Source: an uncultured Treponema sp.
GTDB taxonomy: Bacteria > Spirochaetota > Spirochaetia > Treponematales > Treponemataceae
DNA length: 40,177 bases
Assembly (NCBI GenBank): GCA_934691925.1
Contig: CAKUTI010000016.1
Location: forward strand, 1 to 40,177
Direction: 5' to 3'
The translations under genes and the position numbers were made by a program. Position 1 is the first letter of the stretch, and every line of letters starts with the position of its first letter. The notes beneath the pieces were generated by a model. The model searched no databases. It was not told where the DNA came from and was given only the letters and a program-made list of their open reading frames with translations. Shown here in pieces: positions 14,749-23,175 of this stretch.

Positions 14749-15651
14749 TTATTCTTTTTCAGTATCCTCATCGCCTTTGTTTTCTGAATTTTCAAGCTCC
14801 CCAAAAGTTTTTTTCGCGCAGAACAGATAAAATCCGACAGTTCTCGGCTTTAATCCGAGTTTTTTCGCGATTTCGTTGTTTGAAGGGCTTGTGACGCAGC
14901 TTCTTGTCAAAAGCGCGTTGTTTTTTATCCAGTTTTTGCTCTGGTTTTCGTATCTTTCTTTTAGATTGCTGTACGAAAGCGCGTCGTTTTCTAAAGTCTG
15001 CATTTCAAGGCCGTATTTTCTGCGGAAATAAAACGCGTTGTTCCGCTTTGCAATCAGTTTTTCACGTTTTTCTTCTTTCTTGAAAGCGACGTTTTTCATT
15101 TCCTGCACGAGTTTTTGAAGAGCGTCTTCTGTCAGACCTGTGAAATCGCTTATTTTTGAAATCAGGCTGTCGTCAATCTCTCGGCAGGCTTTCAATGTCA
15201 AAATCAGCATTGTAAGAGCTTTTATTTTCATCTTGCATTTTGAGCCGTTTTTAAGAATTTTCTGGTTTTTGTTTTCGGATTCTGAAATATAGTCCTCGAA
15301 TTTTGATGAATATTCGTCTTTTGATTTTCCAGCCAGAAAAATTCCTGCGGTCTTGTTGCTGATTTCTTCCTGCATGCGCTTCTTTTCCCACGAGATTTTT
15401 CTAAATTTGATGCAGCCACGCAAAAAACTTTGGAGACAGCCTTGCGTCTCGTCGAAATTTTTTAGAATCAAGATGATTTTTTCCCGAAAGTCAATCAGAA
15501 AATCGCTTTTTTCGTCCTCGTCAAAATCCTGAAGACCGTAAAAATTCGGCTTTGTGTAAATTTCGGCCCATAAAATATTGATGATTTCCTGCTTTTTGAT
15601 TTTGTTTTCCCTGAATAAATTCGGCAAATCGTTGATGTTGACTTTTTGCAT
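14749..15651 (-). CDS. Putative DNA-binding protein with C-terminal helix-turn-helix
   Basis: This 300-residue, lysine-rich, helical protein has no named family that I recognise. Residues about 258-283 (SNNEIAKKLGLKPRTVGFYL) form a convincing helix-turn-helix of the sigma-region-4 or LuxR kind; the first 200 residues are helical and charged. I start it at 15651 (MQKVNINDLP) because GGAGG precedes that ATG; the longer frame to 15750 would begin with a spurious hydrophobic stretch read from the repeat region. Four phased repeats and A-tracts lie 73-150 bases upstream of the start, a possible autoregulatory site. rdgB follows. It could be a treponemal transcription regulator or an atypical sigma-like factor. 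Confidence 0.75.
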   Translation of the reverse strand: MQKVNINDLPNLFRENKIKKQEIINILWAEIYTKPNFYGLQDFDEDEKSDFLIDFREKIILILKNFDETQGCLQSFLRGCIKFRKISWEKKRMQEEISNKTAGIFLAGKSKDEYSSKFEDYISESENKNQKILKNGSKCKMKIKALTMLILTLKACREIDDSLISKISDFTGLTEDALQKLVQEMKNVAFKKEEKREKLIAKRNNAFYFRRKYGLEMQTLENDALSYSNLKERYENQSKNWIKNNALLTRSCVTSPSNNEIAKKLGLKPRTVGFYLFCAKKTFGELENSENKGDEDTEKE

Positions 15652-16003
15652 ATTTCCTCCGTCTGAGAACTGATATGCAAAAAACGTGCCAACCGCCAAA
15701 AAAACAGCTGAAATTTGGAAAAACAACAAAAAACAACAATTTTCCAACAAAATCTAACAAGAAAACAGCAAAAAACAACAGAATCCAACAAAAAACAACA
15801 AAGTAAAAAAGAAGAATGACAAAAAGAGGGTAGGAAATTGAAGAGCGGAAAAATTGGAAAAAATCAAAAATTTCCGAAAATTAAGAATTGAATGAAAAGT
15901 TCGGATGATGGAAATAAATTTCGTAAAAGTTAAAGATTGACGAAGTGTCGGAAAAAAATTGAAAAATCTAAAGTCGAAGCAAAAAAAGAAAACAAAAAAT
16001 TTC
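15652..16003. other. Purine-rich strand-biased spacer
   Basis: No gene is supported. The plus strand is strongly A/G-rich with many A-tracts, and apparent minus-strand frames are poly-phenylalanine artefacts. The left part holds four phased 15-bp repeats (listed separately) and presumably the promoter of the HTH gene; no clear -35/-10 pair could be fixed in the A-tracts. Confidence 0.6.
15724..15800. repeat. Four 15-bp repeats at 20-21-bp spacing
   Basis: CAACAAAAAACAACA occurs at 15724-15738 and 15786-15800, with one mismatch at 15766-15780 (CAGCAAAAAACAACA) and a degenerate copy at 15745-15759. Starts are 21, 21 and 20 bases apart, about two helical turns, so A-tracts and any bound protein would line up on one face of the helix. 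It lies upstream of the HTH gene. Confidence 0.7.
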
Positions 16004-16042
16004 AAAAAAATCCAGCAAAATTAAAAATCGAATTTTGCTGGA
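16004..16042 (-). terminator. Terminator after nrnA
   Basis: TCCAGCAAAATT and AATTTTGCTGGA pair perfectly over 12 bases around an eight-base loop, followed on the minus strand by seven Ts. A textbook intrinsic terminator 18 bases beyond the stop codon. Confidence 0.92.
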
Positions 16043-16059
16043 CTTCATTCTAAAAAAAA

Positions 16060-17043
16060 TTATTTCAGGACTTTCGCAAATTCTTGGCAGATTTTCTCTG
16101 AAACGTCCTTGATTTTTCCGTCGATGCTCAGTCCTGCCGCGTTTTTGTGACCGCCGCCACCGAATTTTGCCGCAATCGCGCTCACATCAACTTTGTCTCT
16201 TGAGCGGAATCCGCAAGTGCAGGTAAGCTCGCTGTCCTGCCGGATAAAAAGCACCGCCTCAACACCATCAACGGAAAGCAGAAGAGAGTAGAGCGAGTCG
16301 CTGTCACGTCCTTCCTGGCCCCATTTTTTTGTGTCTTCCATTGTCTCGTATGTGACGACAAGCTTGTTGTTGTATCTTCTTTCTGCGCGGTCGAGCATTA
16401 TTCCGAGAAGTTTCCGCGTTGAATACGCTTTTCCGCCTGTTATTATGTCGTAAATTTTCCGTGGATTCACGCCTGCCTCCACAAGCCGGGCTGTCTGCCG
16501 GAAAAATTCTGCCGAGCCTGTGTCAAGAAATCTGAAATATCCTGTGTCTGTCGCCATTCCGAAGAAGAAATATTCCGCAGCTTTTGGAGTGAGCTTTCCA
16601 ACAAGTTTTTCGTAAATCTGCTGGACAAGGCAGCAGCACGCAGGAGATGTCGGGTCGATGATGCTGTTTTCTGTCATTTCGGCAGTTTTATGATGGTCGA
16701 TTGTGAATGTGTCGAGATTCTTAAAATCGCCTTCGATGTCGCCAAGACGGCTGTATTCCGAGCAGTCAAGCATTATGAGCGCGGCTTTTTTCCGCTCCGG
16801 CTCGGAAAGAAATTTCATCTCGTTGCTGAAAAGCCTTGCTTGCGGCTTTATCTCGTTTCTCTTGAACGGTCCTGCCGACAAAAGCTGGTATTCAAGTCCT
16901 TTTGACTTTAGAATTTCCGCAAGCCCAAGACAGCTGAAAATTGCGTCTCCGTCAGGTTCTCTGTGTCCTATCACATAAAAAAAATTGTGTCCGTTCAAAA
17001 AAGTCTCAAACTGCTTGATTTTTTCATCTGAAATAATAATCAT
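16060..17043 (-). CDS. nrnA: DHH-family nanoRNase / pAp phosphatase (NrnA-like)
   Basis: NrnA-type enzymes degrade 2-5-mer RNAs and dephosphorylate pAp. The 327-residue product has all DHH/DHHA1 motifs: GHREPDGDAIFS (26-37, metal-binding D31 and D33), LDCSE, IDHHKT, ATDTGYFRF, and the C-terminal substrate loop GGGGHKNAAG near 305-314. Length is typical. SD GAGGA. It has its own terminator on both sides and so is probably a single-gene unit. Confidence 0.93.
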   Translation of the reverse strand: MIIISDEKIKQFETFLNGHNFFYVIGHREPDGDAIFSCLGLAEILKSKGLEYQLLSAGPFKRNEIKPQARLFSNEMKFLSEPERKKAALIMLDCSEYSRLGDIEGDFKNLDTFTIDHHKTAEMTENSIIDPTSPACCCLVQQIYEKLVGKLTPKAAEYFFFGMATDTGYFRFLDTGSAEFFRQTARLVEAGVNPRKIYDIITGGKAYSTRKLLGIMLDRAERRYNNKLVVTYETMEDTKKWGQEGRDSDSLYSLLLSVDGVEAVLFIRQDSELTCTCGFRSRDKVDVSAIAAKFGGGGHKNAAGLSIDGKIKDVSEKICQEFAKVLK

Positions 17044-17073
17044 TTTTTCCTCATGCTTTTATTTTATTCGTAT

Positions 17074-17107
17074 AAAAAAAATAGGCTGCCATTTTTCAAC
17101 AGCAGCC
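17074..17107 (-). terminator. Terminator after the secreted-protein gene
   Basis: On the minus strand GGCTGC (17107-17102) pairs with GCAGCC (17089-17084), flanked by TA, and is followed by TATTTTTTTT. It closes the argF operon. A second small hairpin, GCAAGA-TTCG-TCTTGC (17156-17141), with a stable UUCG-type loop, lies just after the stop codon. Confidence 0.85.
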
Positions 17108-17165
17108 GTAGATTATAGATTATTTTTTAAGTCGATTCCAGCAAGACGAATCTTGCGGAAGAAAT

Positions 17166-17600
17166 TTAATAGACGATTTCAAGAGTGTCCTTGTCAGCGT
17201 CATCAACCTGATAAGAACTGTCTGCAACTCCCCAAACTGAATCAGCGCGTGAAGTCGGCATGTTCAAGATGACTCTCTCGAATGAGCCGCTGCGCGAAAT
17301 TACTGTCATATATGGAGACATCGCTTTCGGAAGGCTTCTGAAAGTGAGCTTCGCGTCAGCCTTTTTCATGCTTGAGTACCATTTTTTCGGAATTGTGACA
17401 GAACCGACATCTCTGTGGCCTTTCGCATAAGTTACAATGTAAGCGTCTTTATGATCCAAGACTTTGTAGATTGTAACATTGTGATAAGAGACTTCAGACT
17501 CCTGAAACGGATACTTGTATTCGCGCTGCGCGCTTTGAGCGGCAGATGAGAACAGAATTCCAACAAGAATCAACGCTGACAAGACAAATGATTTTTTCAT
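17166..17600 (-). CDS. Secreted or periplasmic protein of unknown function
   Basis: A 144-residue protein with a clear signal peptide (MKKSFVLSALILVGILFSSA, cleavage after about residue 23 at AQS-A). The mature part is small and beta-rich (VSYHNVTIYKVLDHKDAYIV, GSFERVILNMP) and has no cysteine. I do not recognise the family; it has the look of a short treponemal periplasmic protein. It lies 30 bases after argF and is followed by a strong terminator. SD GAGGAG. Any functional link to arginine metabolism is unproven. Confidence 0.82.
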   Translation of the reverse strand: MKKSFVLSALILVGILFSSAAQSAQREYKYPFQESEVSYHNVTIYKVLDHKDAYIVTYAKGHRDVGSVTIPKKWYSSMKKADAKLTFRSLPKAMSPYMTVISRSGSFERVILNMPTSRADSVWGVADSSYQVDDADKDTLEIVY

Positions 17601-17630
17601 ACAAAAACTCCTCTTTGCTCCGCCAGTCTT

Positions 17631-18581
17631 TTAGATAAGCGCGAGCATGATTGCTTTAATCGTATGCTTGCGGTTTTCTGCTTCGTCCCACACTTTGCTT
17701 GCGGAACTTTCAAAAACATCTTCGGTAACTTCCTGGCCTAGAACAGCCGGCAGACAGTGCATAAAGATTGTGTCTTTCCTGCCCGTGGCAGCCATCAGAT
17801 CCTTGTTTACCTGATACGGTCTCAGCAAAAGGGTTCTTTCTTCTTTGAGCGCTTCCTCGCCCATCGAAACCCATACATCAGTATAAAGGCAATCCGCTCC
17901 TTTTACAACTGAAATATCATCAGAAATCTCAATTTTTGAGCCACTTTTTGCCGCGAGCGGAGCGCAGATTTCCTGAATGTCTTTTGGAGGGAAAAGCTCT
18001 TTAGGAGCGAAAATCGCAAAGTCGATTCCAAGTTTTGCAGAGATAATCATAAGAGAACGCGCAACATTGTTCCGTCCGTCCCCGCAGAAAACCCATTTGA
18101 GTCCTTTGAGTTTTCCAAAATTTTCTTTAAGAGTCATGATGTCGGCTAGGGCCTGTGTAGGATGAAAGTCGTCGGTAAGACCGTTGATTACTGGAATTCC
18201 TGAAAATTCTGCGAGCTGCCTAACGTGGTCCTGCTTGAATCCTCTGAACTCAATTGCGCTGAACATTCTTCCGAGAACTCGTGCTGTGTCTTTTACGCTT
18301 TCTTTTCCGCCGAGCTGAATATCCTGAGTTGACATGAAAACCGGATGTCCGCCTTCCTCGCCGAACGCTGTCTCAAAAGAAGAGCGTGTTCGTGTCGAGC
18401 GTTTCTCAAAAATAAGTGCGATTGTCTTTCCCAAAAATCTCTGGTGGATTTCGCCTGAGTGCGACTGTTTTTTTACCAGAAAAGCGTAGTCGAGAATCTG
18501 CAGAATCTCTTCAGGCTCGTAGTCAAGCCAAGTTAGCAGCGAGCGGCCTTTAAAAGGAGACTCAAATTTTTCAGCTTCCAT
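17631..18581 (-). CDS. argF: Ornithine carbamoyltransferase
   Basis: The enzyme joins ornithine and carbamoyl phosphate to citrulline, or runs in reverse in the arginine deiminase pathway. The 316-residue product has the carbamoyl-phosphate motif STRTRSSFE (62-70), FHPTQALADIMT, FCGDGRNNVARSL, the ornithine-specific DVWVSMGEE loop and MHCLPA. Start is placed at 18581 (MEAEKFESP) because AGGAGG lies eight bases upstream; the frame could extend to 18605 without a ribosome site. No other arginine gene is nearby, so biosynthetic and catabolic roles cannot be separated here. Confidence 0.95.
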   Translation of the reverse strand: MEAEKFESPFKGRSLLTWLDYEPEEILQILDYAFLVKKQSHSGEIHQRFLGKTIALIFEKRSTRTRSSFETAFGEEGGHPVFMSTQDIQLGGKESVKDTARVLGRMFSAIEFRGFKQDHVRQLAEFSGIPVINGLTDDFHPTQALADIMTLKENFGKLKGLKWVFCGDGRNNVARSLMIISAKLGIDFAIFAPKELFPPKDIQEICAPLAAKSGSKIEISDDISVVKGADCLYTDVWVSMGEEALKEERTLLLRPYQVNKDLMAATGRKDTIFMHCLPAVLGQEVTEDVFESSASKVWDEAENRKHTIKAIMLALI

Positions 18582-18611
18582 CTTCTTCCTCCTGAAAATG
18601 CGCATAAATAA

Positions 18612-18640
18612 GAAAAGCTAGCCATTTCTGACTAGCTTTT
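18612..18640 (-). terminator. Terminator of tRNA-Met
   Basis: AAAAGCTAG (18613-18621) and CTAGCTTTT (18632-18640) form a perfect nine-bp stem with a ten-base loop, eight bases beyond the tRNA 3' end, with its own T-run. Confidence 0.75.
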
Positions 18641-18647
18641 ATCAAAG

Positions 18648-18720
18648 TAGGGGCAATAGGACTTGAACCTATGACATACGGAATATGAGTCCGGTGTTCT
18701 ACCAGCTGGACTATGCCCCC
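18648..18720 (-). tRNA. tRNA-Met(CAT)
   Basis: Reverse-strand cloverleaf with acceptor GGGGGCA against TGCCCCT, anticodon loop CTCATAT and T-arm ATAGG-TTCAAGT-CCTAT. Anticodon CAT. The 1-72 pair is G-U and the outer anticodon-stem pair is a C-U mismatch. It lacks initiator features (no GGG/CCC anticodon stem), so it is elongator tRNA-Met or the lysidine-modified tRNA-Ile2; sequence alone does not settle which. No CCA is encoded. Confidence 0.9.
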
Positions 18721-18733
18721 AAGTGATGTATTT

Positions 18734-18762
18734 ATCTTATAACACTTGATGATTTGTGTCAA
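18734..18762 (-). promoter_or_regulatory. Promoter of tRNA-Met
   Basis: A perfect -35 TTGACA (18762-18757) and TAAGAT (18739-18734) with 17-base spacing lie just before the tRNA 5' end. Confidence 0.7.
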
Positions 18763-18774
18763 TAGCAAAAAAGA

Positions 18775-19239
18775 TTATTTTTCATTTATTTTTGAATTTT
18801 TTATTTCTTTTATGAATTCGTCCAAAGTCTCAAAATGTTTGTAGACAGAAGCGAAGCGGATGTAAGCGACTTTGTCTGTCTTGTAGAGGCGGTCGAGGAC
18901 AAGCTCCCCGAGCTTTTCTGTCGGAATTTCACGGCTGGTTTTTCCAATCATCACGGCCTGGTCGTAAATGTCGTTTGTGATGTTCTCGATCATGTCGGAT
19001 GTTACAGGGCGTTTTTCAAGCGCGCGCTCGATTCCTTTCTCGAGTTTCGCCTGGTCGAAAGGCTGCCGTCTTCCGTCTTTCTTCACGACCATGAATTTTT
19101 TCTCTTCGATTCTTTCGTAGCTTGTGAAACGGTATCCGCAGCTCATGCATTCGCGCCGTCTTCTGATTGATTCTCCGTTCGCCATTGTCCTTGATTCAAG
19201 AACTTTGTCGTCAAGGCTTCCGCAGTAAGGACATCTCAT
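18775..19239 (-). CDS. nrdR: Transcriptional repressor NrdR
   Basis: NrdR senses ATP/dATP and represses ribonucleotide reductase genes. The 154-residue product has the N-terminal zinc ribbon (C3, C6, C31, C34: CPYCGSLDDKVLESR and ECMSCGYRFTSYERIE) followed by the ATP-cone domain (VVKKDGRRQPFDQAKLEKGI to VAYIRFASVYK). The length is typical. SD GGAGG. It starts 22 bases after lnt and is probably co-transcribed with it. No nrd gene or NrdR-box pair was seen in this window. Confidence 0.97.
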   Translation of the reverse strand: MRCPYCGSLDDKVLESRTMANGESIRRRRECMSCGYRFTSYERIEEKKFMVVKKDGRRQPFDQAKLEKGIERALEKRPVTSDMIENITNDIYDQAVMIGKTSREIPTEKLGELVLDRLYKTDKVAYIRFASVYKHFETLDEFIKEIKNSKINEK

Positions 19240-19261
19240 TTTTTTCCTCCAGAACTAGATT

Positions 19262-21112
19262 TTAGAAATTCCATTCGCTGAAATTTATGGAAAATGTCTC
19301 TTTATATGAAGAAATCTCTTTCTTTTGCGTTTTTTCGCGCTGCTCGTGCAATTCGTTTTCGTGGCTCAGGCAGAAAGTCGAGATTTCTTTTTCGTCTTTC
19401 TTGGTTTCAAAATTCTTTTTGACTTTGAGAACCACAAAAATCAGGCAGAGAATCATGGCGGAATGTGGCAGCCAGTTCCCGAACCGTGCGAAAATTGTCA
19501 TCTGACGCTCGAAAATCGGAACTTTGCATGAAAGCGAGCCTTCCTCGAAAAGCGGGAGAGAAGCTAGAACTTTTCCCGTCGGCGATATGACGGCCGTAAG
19601 CCCCGCGTTTGCCGAGCGGATTGTCGTTGTTCTGAATTCTATGCTTCTGTAGTGCGCGACCGCGAAATGCTGAGTTTCGGCGGATTTTGTCTTTGACCAT
19701 GAGTCGTTTGTTATGTTCACGAAACATTCCGTTCCTGAAAGAAACATCGCCCGGCAGACTTCGATTGCGGAGTCGTCAAAGCAGATTGGAGTTGTGATTT
19801 TTACAGAATTTTTTTCGCTTTCGTTTTCATCGCCGGATTTTTTTTCTACAAGGGAAATCACGTCGAATTTTGAATTTTTCTCCGGCTGGCTTGAAACGAG
19901 CGGAATTTCAAAAACGACAGGCTTCTCTCCCGGCGCCCAGCCGTAGCTGCCTGCGATTTTTTTCACGACTTTTCTGACCGCCTGATATTGCCGCCCCGGA
20001 ATTCGCTCCGCGAACGGAACAAGATGCATTTTTATGTACGCGCCGCGGAATTTTCCGTTCTTGTCGAACAAAAGCGCGCTGTTTCCGTAGTCCTGCTTTT
20101 CGGCGTTCATTATGTAAGGACCGCCGATTACAAAAGGCGTTCTAAGATTTTTTATGAAAGGCAAAAGAGGCTCGTCTTCAGGATAATGATTGTAGAAACT
20201 TTCCGCGTTCGGAAATCTCTTCGCAAGGACTGCCTCGCTCCACACGACAAGGTCGGTCTCCTCGCCGTATTTTGAGCGGATTTCTTCAGTTCCCTGTTTT
20301 GAAAGCTTCTGCGAGATGTAGATGTTTTCTCTTTGATTCCGGTTCCATGAGTCATTGTTCTGCTGGACGAGAACTGTATTCATCGTTTTGGCGGGCTTGC
20401 GTTCTTTTAGAATCTGATACGCGCCGTAGACTGTTGAAATCAGAAAAAAAGTCGCGCAGCAGAGAAAAGTCTGCCTGAAAGCGTGAAAAATTTCTTTTTT
20501 TGCCGCGCAGTTCTGGATTTTTCCTAAAATCAAAATTACCTCGCCTAAGCAGCTAGAAAAAAACACGAAGAGAAAAGTCACGCCCCAGACTCCGGTGATG
20601 TCTGCAATCTGCGTGATTAGCGGCCATCTGAAAGCCGTCATCGAGACTGTTCCCCACGGATATGCCAAAAATCCTGTTGACTTGCACCATTCGTAAATCA
20701 CATAGACAAAAGTGAACCACAAAATCTTAAACGGAATCTTGAAAAGTGATTTTTCCGAATTTTCTTCCAGATTTTCAGACTTTCTTGAATACAAAATCGG
20801 AAAATAAGAGACAAAACTTATGAATCCTCCGATGAAGCCTGTTCCCGCAAGCGACGCTCCGAGCGTGAAAACTGCGAATCCGCGGAAATTTCCAAGCCAG
20901 AAGCTCGAAAGAAGATGGCAGACCGCAGCCTGGATATATCCGCAAAGAAAAGCCGTCTTGTATGACTTTGAAGTGTTTATCGCGATGTAAAGCGGAGCCG
21001 CTGAAAAAAGTCCCGCCACAGGAATTCCATAAAGATAAAGATTGTTTGGTATACCTAATGAAAGAATACAGCCCGAAAGCAGAGAATAAAAAACTTGTAA
21101 AATGGGGAACAT
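19262..21112 (-). CDS. lnt: Apolipoprotein N-acyltransferase
   Basis: Lnt adds the third acyl chain to lipoproteins in the inner membrane. The 616-residue product has several transmembrane helices in the first 235 residues, then a nitrilase-like domain with the catalytic triad E293 (VVWSEAV), K361 (YIKMHLVPFAE) and C444 (TTPICFDD), plus NITNDSW and a final membrane helix near residues 545-570. It is about 100 residues longer than the E. coli enzyme because of a charged insert near 410-440 and a hydrophilic C-terminal tail. Divergent from the galactokinase-like gene. Confidence 0.94.
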   Translation of the reverse strand: MFPILQVFYSLLSGCILSLGIPNNLYLYGIPVAGLFSAAPLYIAINTSKSYKTAFLCGYIQAAVCHLLSSFWLGNFRGFAVFTLGASLAGTGFIGGFISFVSYFPILYSRKSENLEENSEKSLFKIPFKILWFTFVYVIYEWCKSTGFLAYPWGTVSMTAFRWPLITQIADITGVWGVTFLFVFFSSCLGEVILILGKIQNCAAKKEIFHAFRQTFLCCATFFLISTVYGAYQILKERKPAKTMNTVLVQQNNDSWNRNQRENIYISQKLSKQGTEEIRSKYGEETDLVVWSEAVLAKRFPNAESFYNHYPEDEPLLPFIKNLRTPFVIGGPYIMNAEKQDYGNSALLFDKNGKFRGAYIKMHLVPFAERIPGRQYQAVRKVVKKIAGSYGWAPGEKPVVFEIPLVSSQPEKNSKFDVISLVEKKSGDENESEKNSVKITTPICFDDSAIEVCRAMFLSGTECFVNITNDSWSKTKSAETQHFAVAHYRSIEFRTTTIRSANAGLTAVISPTGKVLASLPLFEEGSLSCKVPIFERQMTIFARFGNWLPHSAMILCLIFVVLKVKKNFETKKDEKEISTFCLSHENELHEQREKTQKKEISSYKETFSINFSEWNF

Positions 21113-21132
21113 ATCGATATAATTTTATTATC

Positions 21133-21159
21133 TTGTTTTTTTTAATGCAATGATATGAT
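21133..21159 (+). promoter_or_regulatory. Possible promoter of the galactokinase-like operon
   Basis: TTGTTT (21133-21138) and TATGAT (21154-21159) with 15-base spacing lie in the short divergent gap with lnt. The -10 is good, the -35 and spacing are poor. Confidence 0.3.
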
Positions 21160-21185
21160 ATAGAAAAAAAGTTGGGGATATTCAG

Positions 21186-22361
21186 GTGGAGCTTATTAAC
21201 GAAATTCACAAGTCAGAGTATTTGGCTTCGCCCCAGGTTGTTGTTGAGACTCCAGGGCGTTTTCATCTCATCGGCGAACATTCTTGGTTTTTTAGAGACA
21301 AGACTCTTTCGATGGCTGTGAATCTTCCTGTCTATGTTGCAGCTTCGCTCCGTGACGACGGCGGAGTTCATTTTTATTTTCCTCAGCTCAAAGACTCAAA
21401 AAAATCCACTCTTACAACACTGAAATATAAAAAAGAAGATAAATGGGCAAATTCCATAAAAGCCGTGCTTTTCGGCTTTGTTTCAAGCGGATACGACTTA
21501 AAAGGAATCGATTTTACAGTTTATTCGGATATTCTTCCTTCCGCCGGATTCGGAATTGCGACCGCGATGAAAGTCGGAACTGCCTATGCGGTGCGGGAGC
21601 TATTGAATCTTAATATTGATGACGACGCGCTTCTCCGTGTTATCGAGCGCGGAAACAGAAAATTTCTTGGCGCGCAGAACTATGTCTCTGACTTTTTCGC
21701 TGCGATTCATTCTGAAGAAAAATCGCTGATTTTGACCGACCATTCATCAAAGGCTTACGAGATTCTTCCGTGGAATTTCAACAAGAAGATTCTCCTTGTT
21801 GACGCGAAAGTTCCAAGAATCGAGATTTGGGACGAGAACATGATTCGCCAGCCTGAATATGCGTTGATTCTCGGTGAGCTGAAAGAGACAAAATCGAATG
21901 TGAAGGGCGGCTGGATTTACGAGGAGAATCCGCATGAGGTGAATCTTGTGCTTTCAGCGACTCCAGAGCCTGTCCACAAAAAGCTCAACTCGATAATGAA
22001 AGAGCACGAGTACGTCTTGAAGGCTAGCGACGGAATCAGAAACGGAGCGTTCGGCTCGTTTGCCCGCGCGGTGAATATGAGCCACGAGAATATGCGCGAC
22101 GAGTACGAAATCTCCTGCCCGGAAATCGACTGGCTTGTGAAGCGGCTTCTTGAGATTGAGCCGAACAATGACGACTCGCGGAATCCTTTTACGTGCGGAA
22201 GAATAACTGGAAAAGGCTTCGGACGCTGTATGTATGCGATTTTGGACGAGCATAATGTTCCAGAATTCAAGAAAAAGCTTGTGGAATTCACGAAAATATT
22301 CGGCGCGCATGCGACCTGCTACGAAGTAGAGCCTGCAAGAGGTGTTCATATTGTCTCTTAA
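21186..22361 (+). CDS. Galactokinase-like GHMP kinase with altered motifs
   Basis: The 391-residue product aligns in layout and length with galactokinase: ETPGRFHLIGEH (21-32), a middle GHMP loop, FGSFARAVNMSHENMRDEYE (290-309) and a late glycine motif. The key motifs are altered, however: EHTDYN is EHSWFF, the phosphate-binding PxGxGLSSSA loop is LPSAGFGIATAM (117-128) without the serine run, and GAGFGGC is GKGFGRC (342-348). The catalytic-base position (D in CGIMDQ) may be kept as D169 in NYVSDF. It may be a sugar kinase with another substrate or a catalytically dead regulator. GTG start with GGGGA upstream. It overlaps or abuts surE. Confidence 0.85.
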   Translation: MELINEIHKSEYLASPQVVVETPGRFHLIGEHSWFFRDKTLSMAVNLPVYVAASLRDDGGVHFYFPQLKDSKKSTLTTLKYKKEDKWANSIKAVLFGFVSSGYDLKGIDFTVYSDILPSAGFGIATAMKVGTAYAVRELLNLNIDDDALLRVIERGNRKFLGAQNYVSDFFAAIHSEEKSLILTDHSSKAYEILPWNFNKKILLVDAKVPRIEIWDENMIRQPEYALILGELKETKSNVKGGWIYEENPHEVNLVLSATPEPVHKKLNSIMKEHEYVLKASDGIRNGAFGSFARAVNMSHENMRDEYEISCPEIDWLVKRLLEIEPNNDDSRNPFTCGRITGKGFGRCMYAILDEHNVPEFKKKLVEFTKIFGAHATCYEVEPARGVHIVS

Positions 22362-23151
22362 TAACGACAGAAAAAAAATCCTTATTTCAAATGACGACGG
22401 AATCGGAAGCGATGGCTTGAAAGCCTTAAAGGAAGAACTTTCAAAAGTCTGCGATGTTTACGTTATGGCTCCGTCTGAGAACCAGTCGGGAGTTTCTTCA
22501 AAAATCTCGCTTGGAAAAAAACTTGAATTCGTGAAAGTTTCAGAGAACGAATATTCATGCTCGGGAACTCCTGCCGACTGTGTTATAAGCGCGCTTTGCC
22601 ACGATTTCTTCGGTTTTGGCTCAGAAAATAAAAGCGAAAAATATGTGAAATTTGATGCAGTTTTTTCTGGAATCAACAGAGGACCGAATCTTGGAACCGA
22701 CACGCTTTATTCAGGAACGATTGCGGCGGCACGTCAGGCGGCTTTGTATTCGTTTCCCGGAATCGCGGTGAGCCTTGAGTCTCCTGAATTTGACTATTCT
22801 GACTCGAATTTTAATTTTGCTCCGCTTGCGAAATTCTGCGCGAAAAATCTTGATTCGCTGATTTCTCTTTGCAGAAGCGACTTGTTCGTGAGCATTAACG
22901 CGCTTTCATCTGAAAAATACAGCAGGGCTGAGTTCACTTCGCTTTGCAGGCGCGACTACAACGACAATCTTGAAATCCTAGAAAAATCGGCTGAAAAATG
23001 CGCTGGAGCTTGCAGGGGCGGAAAAATCGTTACGGAAGGCGGCTCTGACTGCGACTATCTTGCTGTGCGGAACGGAAAAATTTCCATCTCACTGATTCAT
23101 GTTAATCCTGAGTCTGAAAAATATTCGGGCGAAATAGAATTCAAATTTTAG
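22351..23151 (+). CDS. surE: 5'/3'-nucleotidase SurE
   Basis: SurE dephosphorylates nucleoside monophosphates, often linked to stationary-phase survival. The product (about 266 residues) has KILISNDDGIGSDGLKAL with the metal-binding DD, MAPSENQSGVSS, CSGTPADCV and FSGINRGPNLGTDTLYSGTIAAARQ. I prefer a TTG start at 22351 with AGAGG eight bases upstream; a GTG at 22342 in the same frame lacks a ribosome site. Either way it overlaps the end of the galactokinase-like gene, so the two are coupled. A C-terminal part somewhat richer in cysteine than usual was noted. Confidence 0.93.
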   Translation: MSLNNDRKKILISNDDGIGSDGLKALKEELSKVCDVYVMAPSENQSGVSSKISLGKKLEFVKVSENEYSCSGTPADCVISALCHDFFGFGSENKSEKYVKFDAVFSGINRGPNLGTDTLYSGTIAAARQAALYSFPGIAVSLESPEFDYSDSNFNFAPLAKFCAKNLDSLISLCRSDLFVSINALSSEKYSRAEFTSLCRRDYNDNLEILEKSAEKCAGACRGGKIVTEGGSDCDYLAVRNGKISISLIHVNPESEKYSGEIEFKF

Positions 23152-23175
23152 TTTTTGGCATAAGGGCGGGATTTT

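Noticed and set aside
15754..16005. Minus-strand 83-codon frame rich in phenylalanine
   Set aside because: It is a by-product of plus-strand A-tracts (poly-Phe); no start signal.
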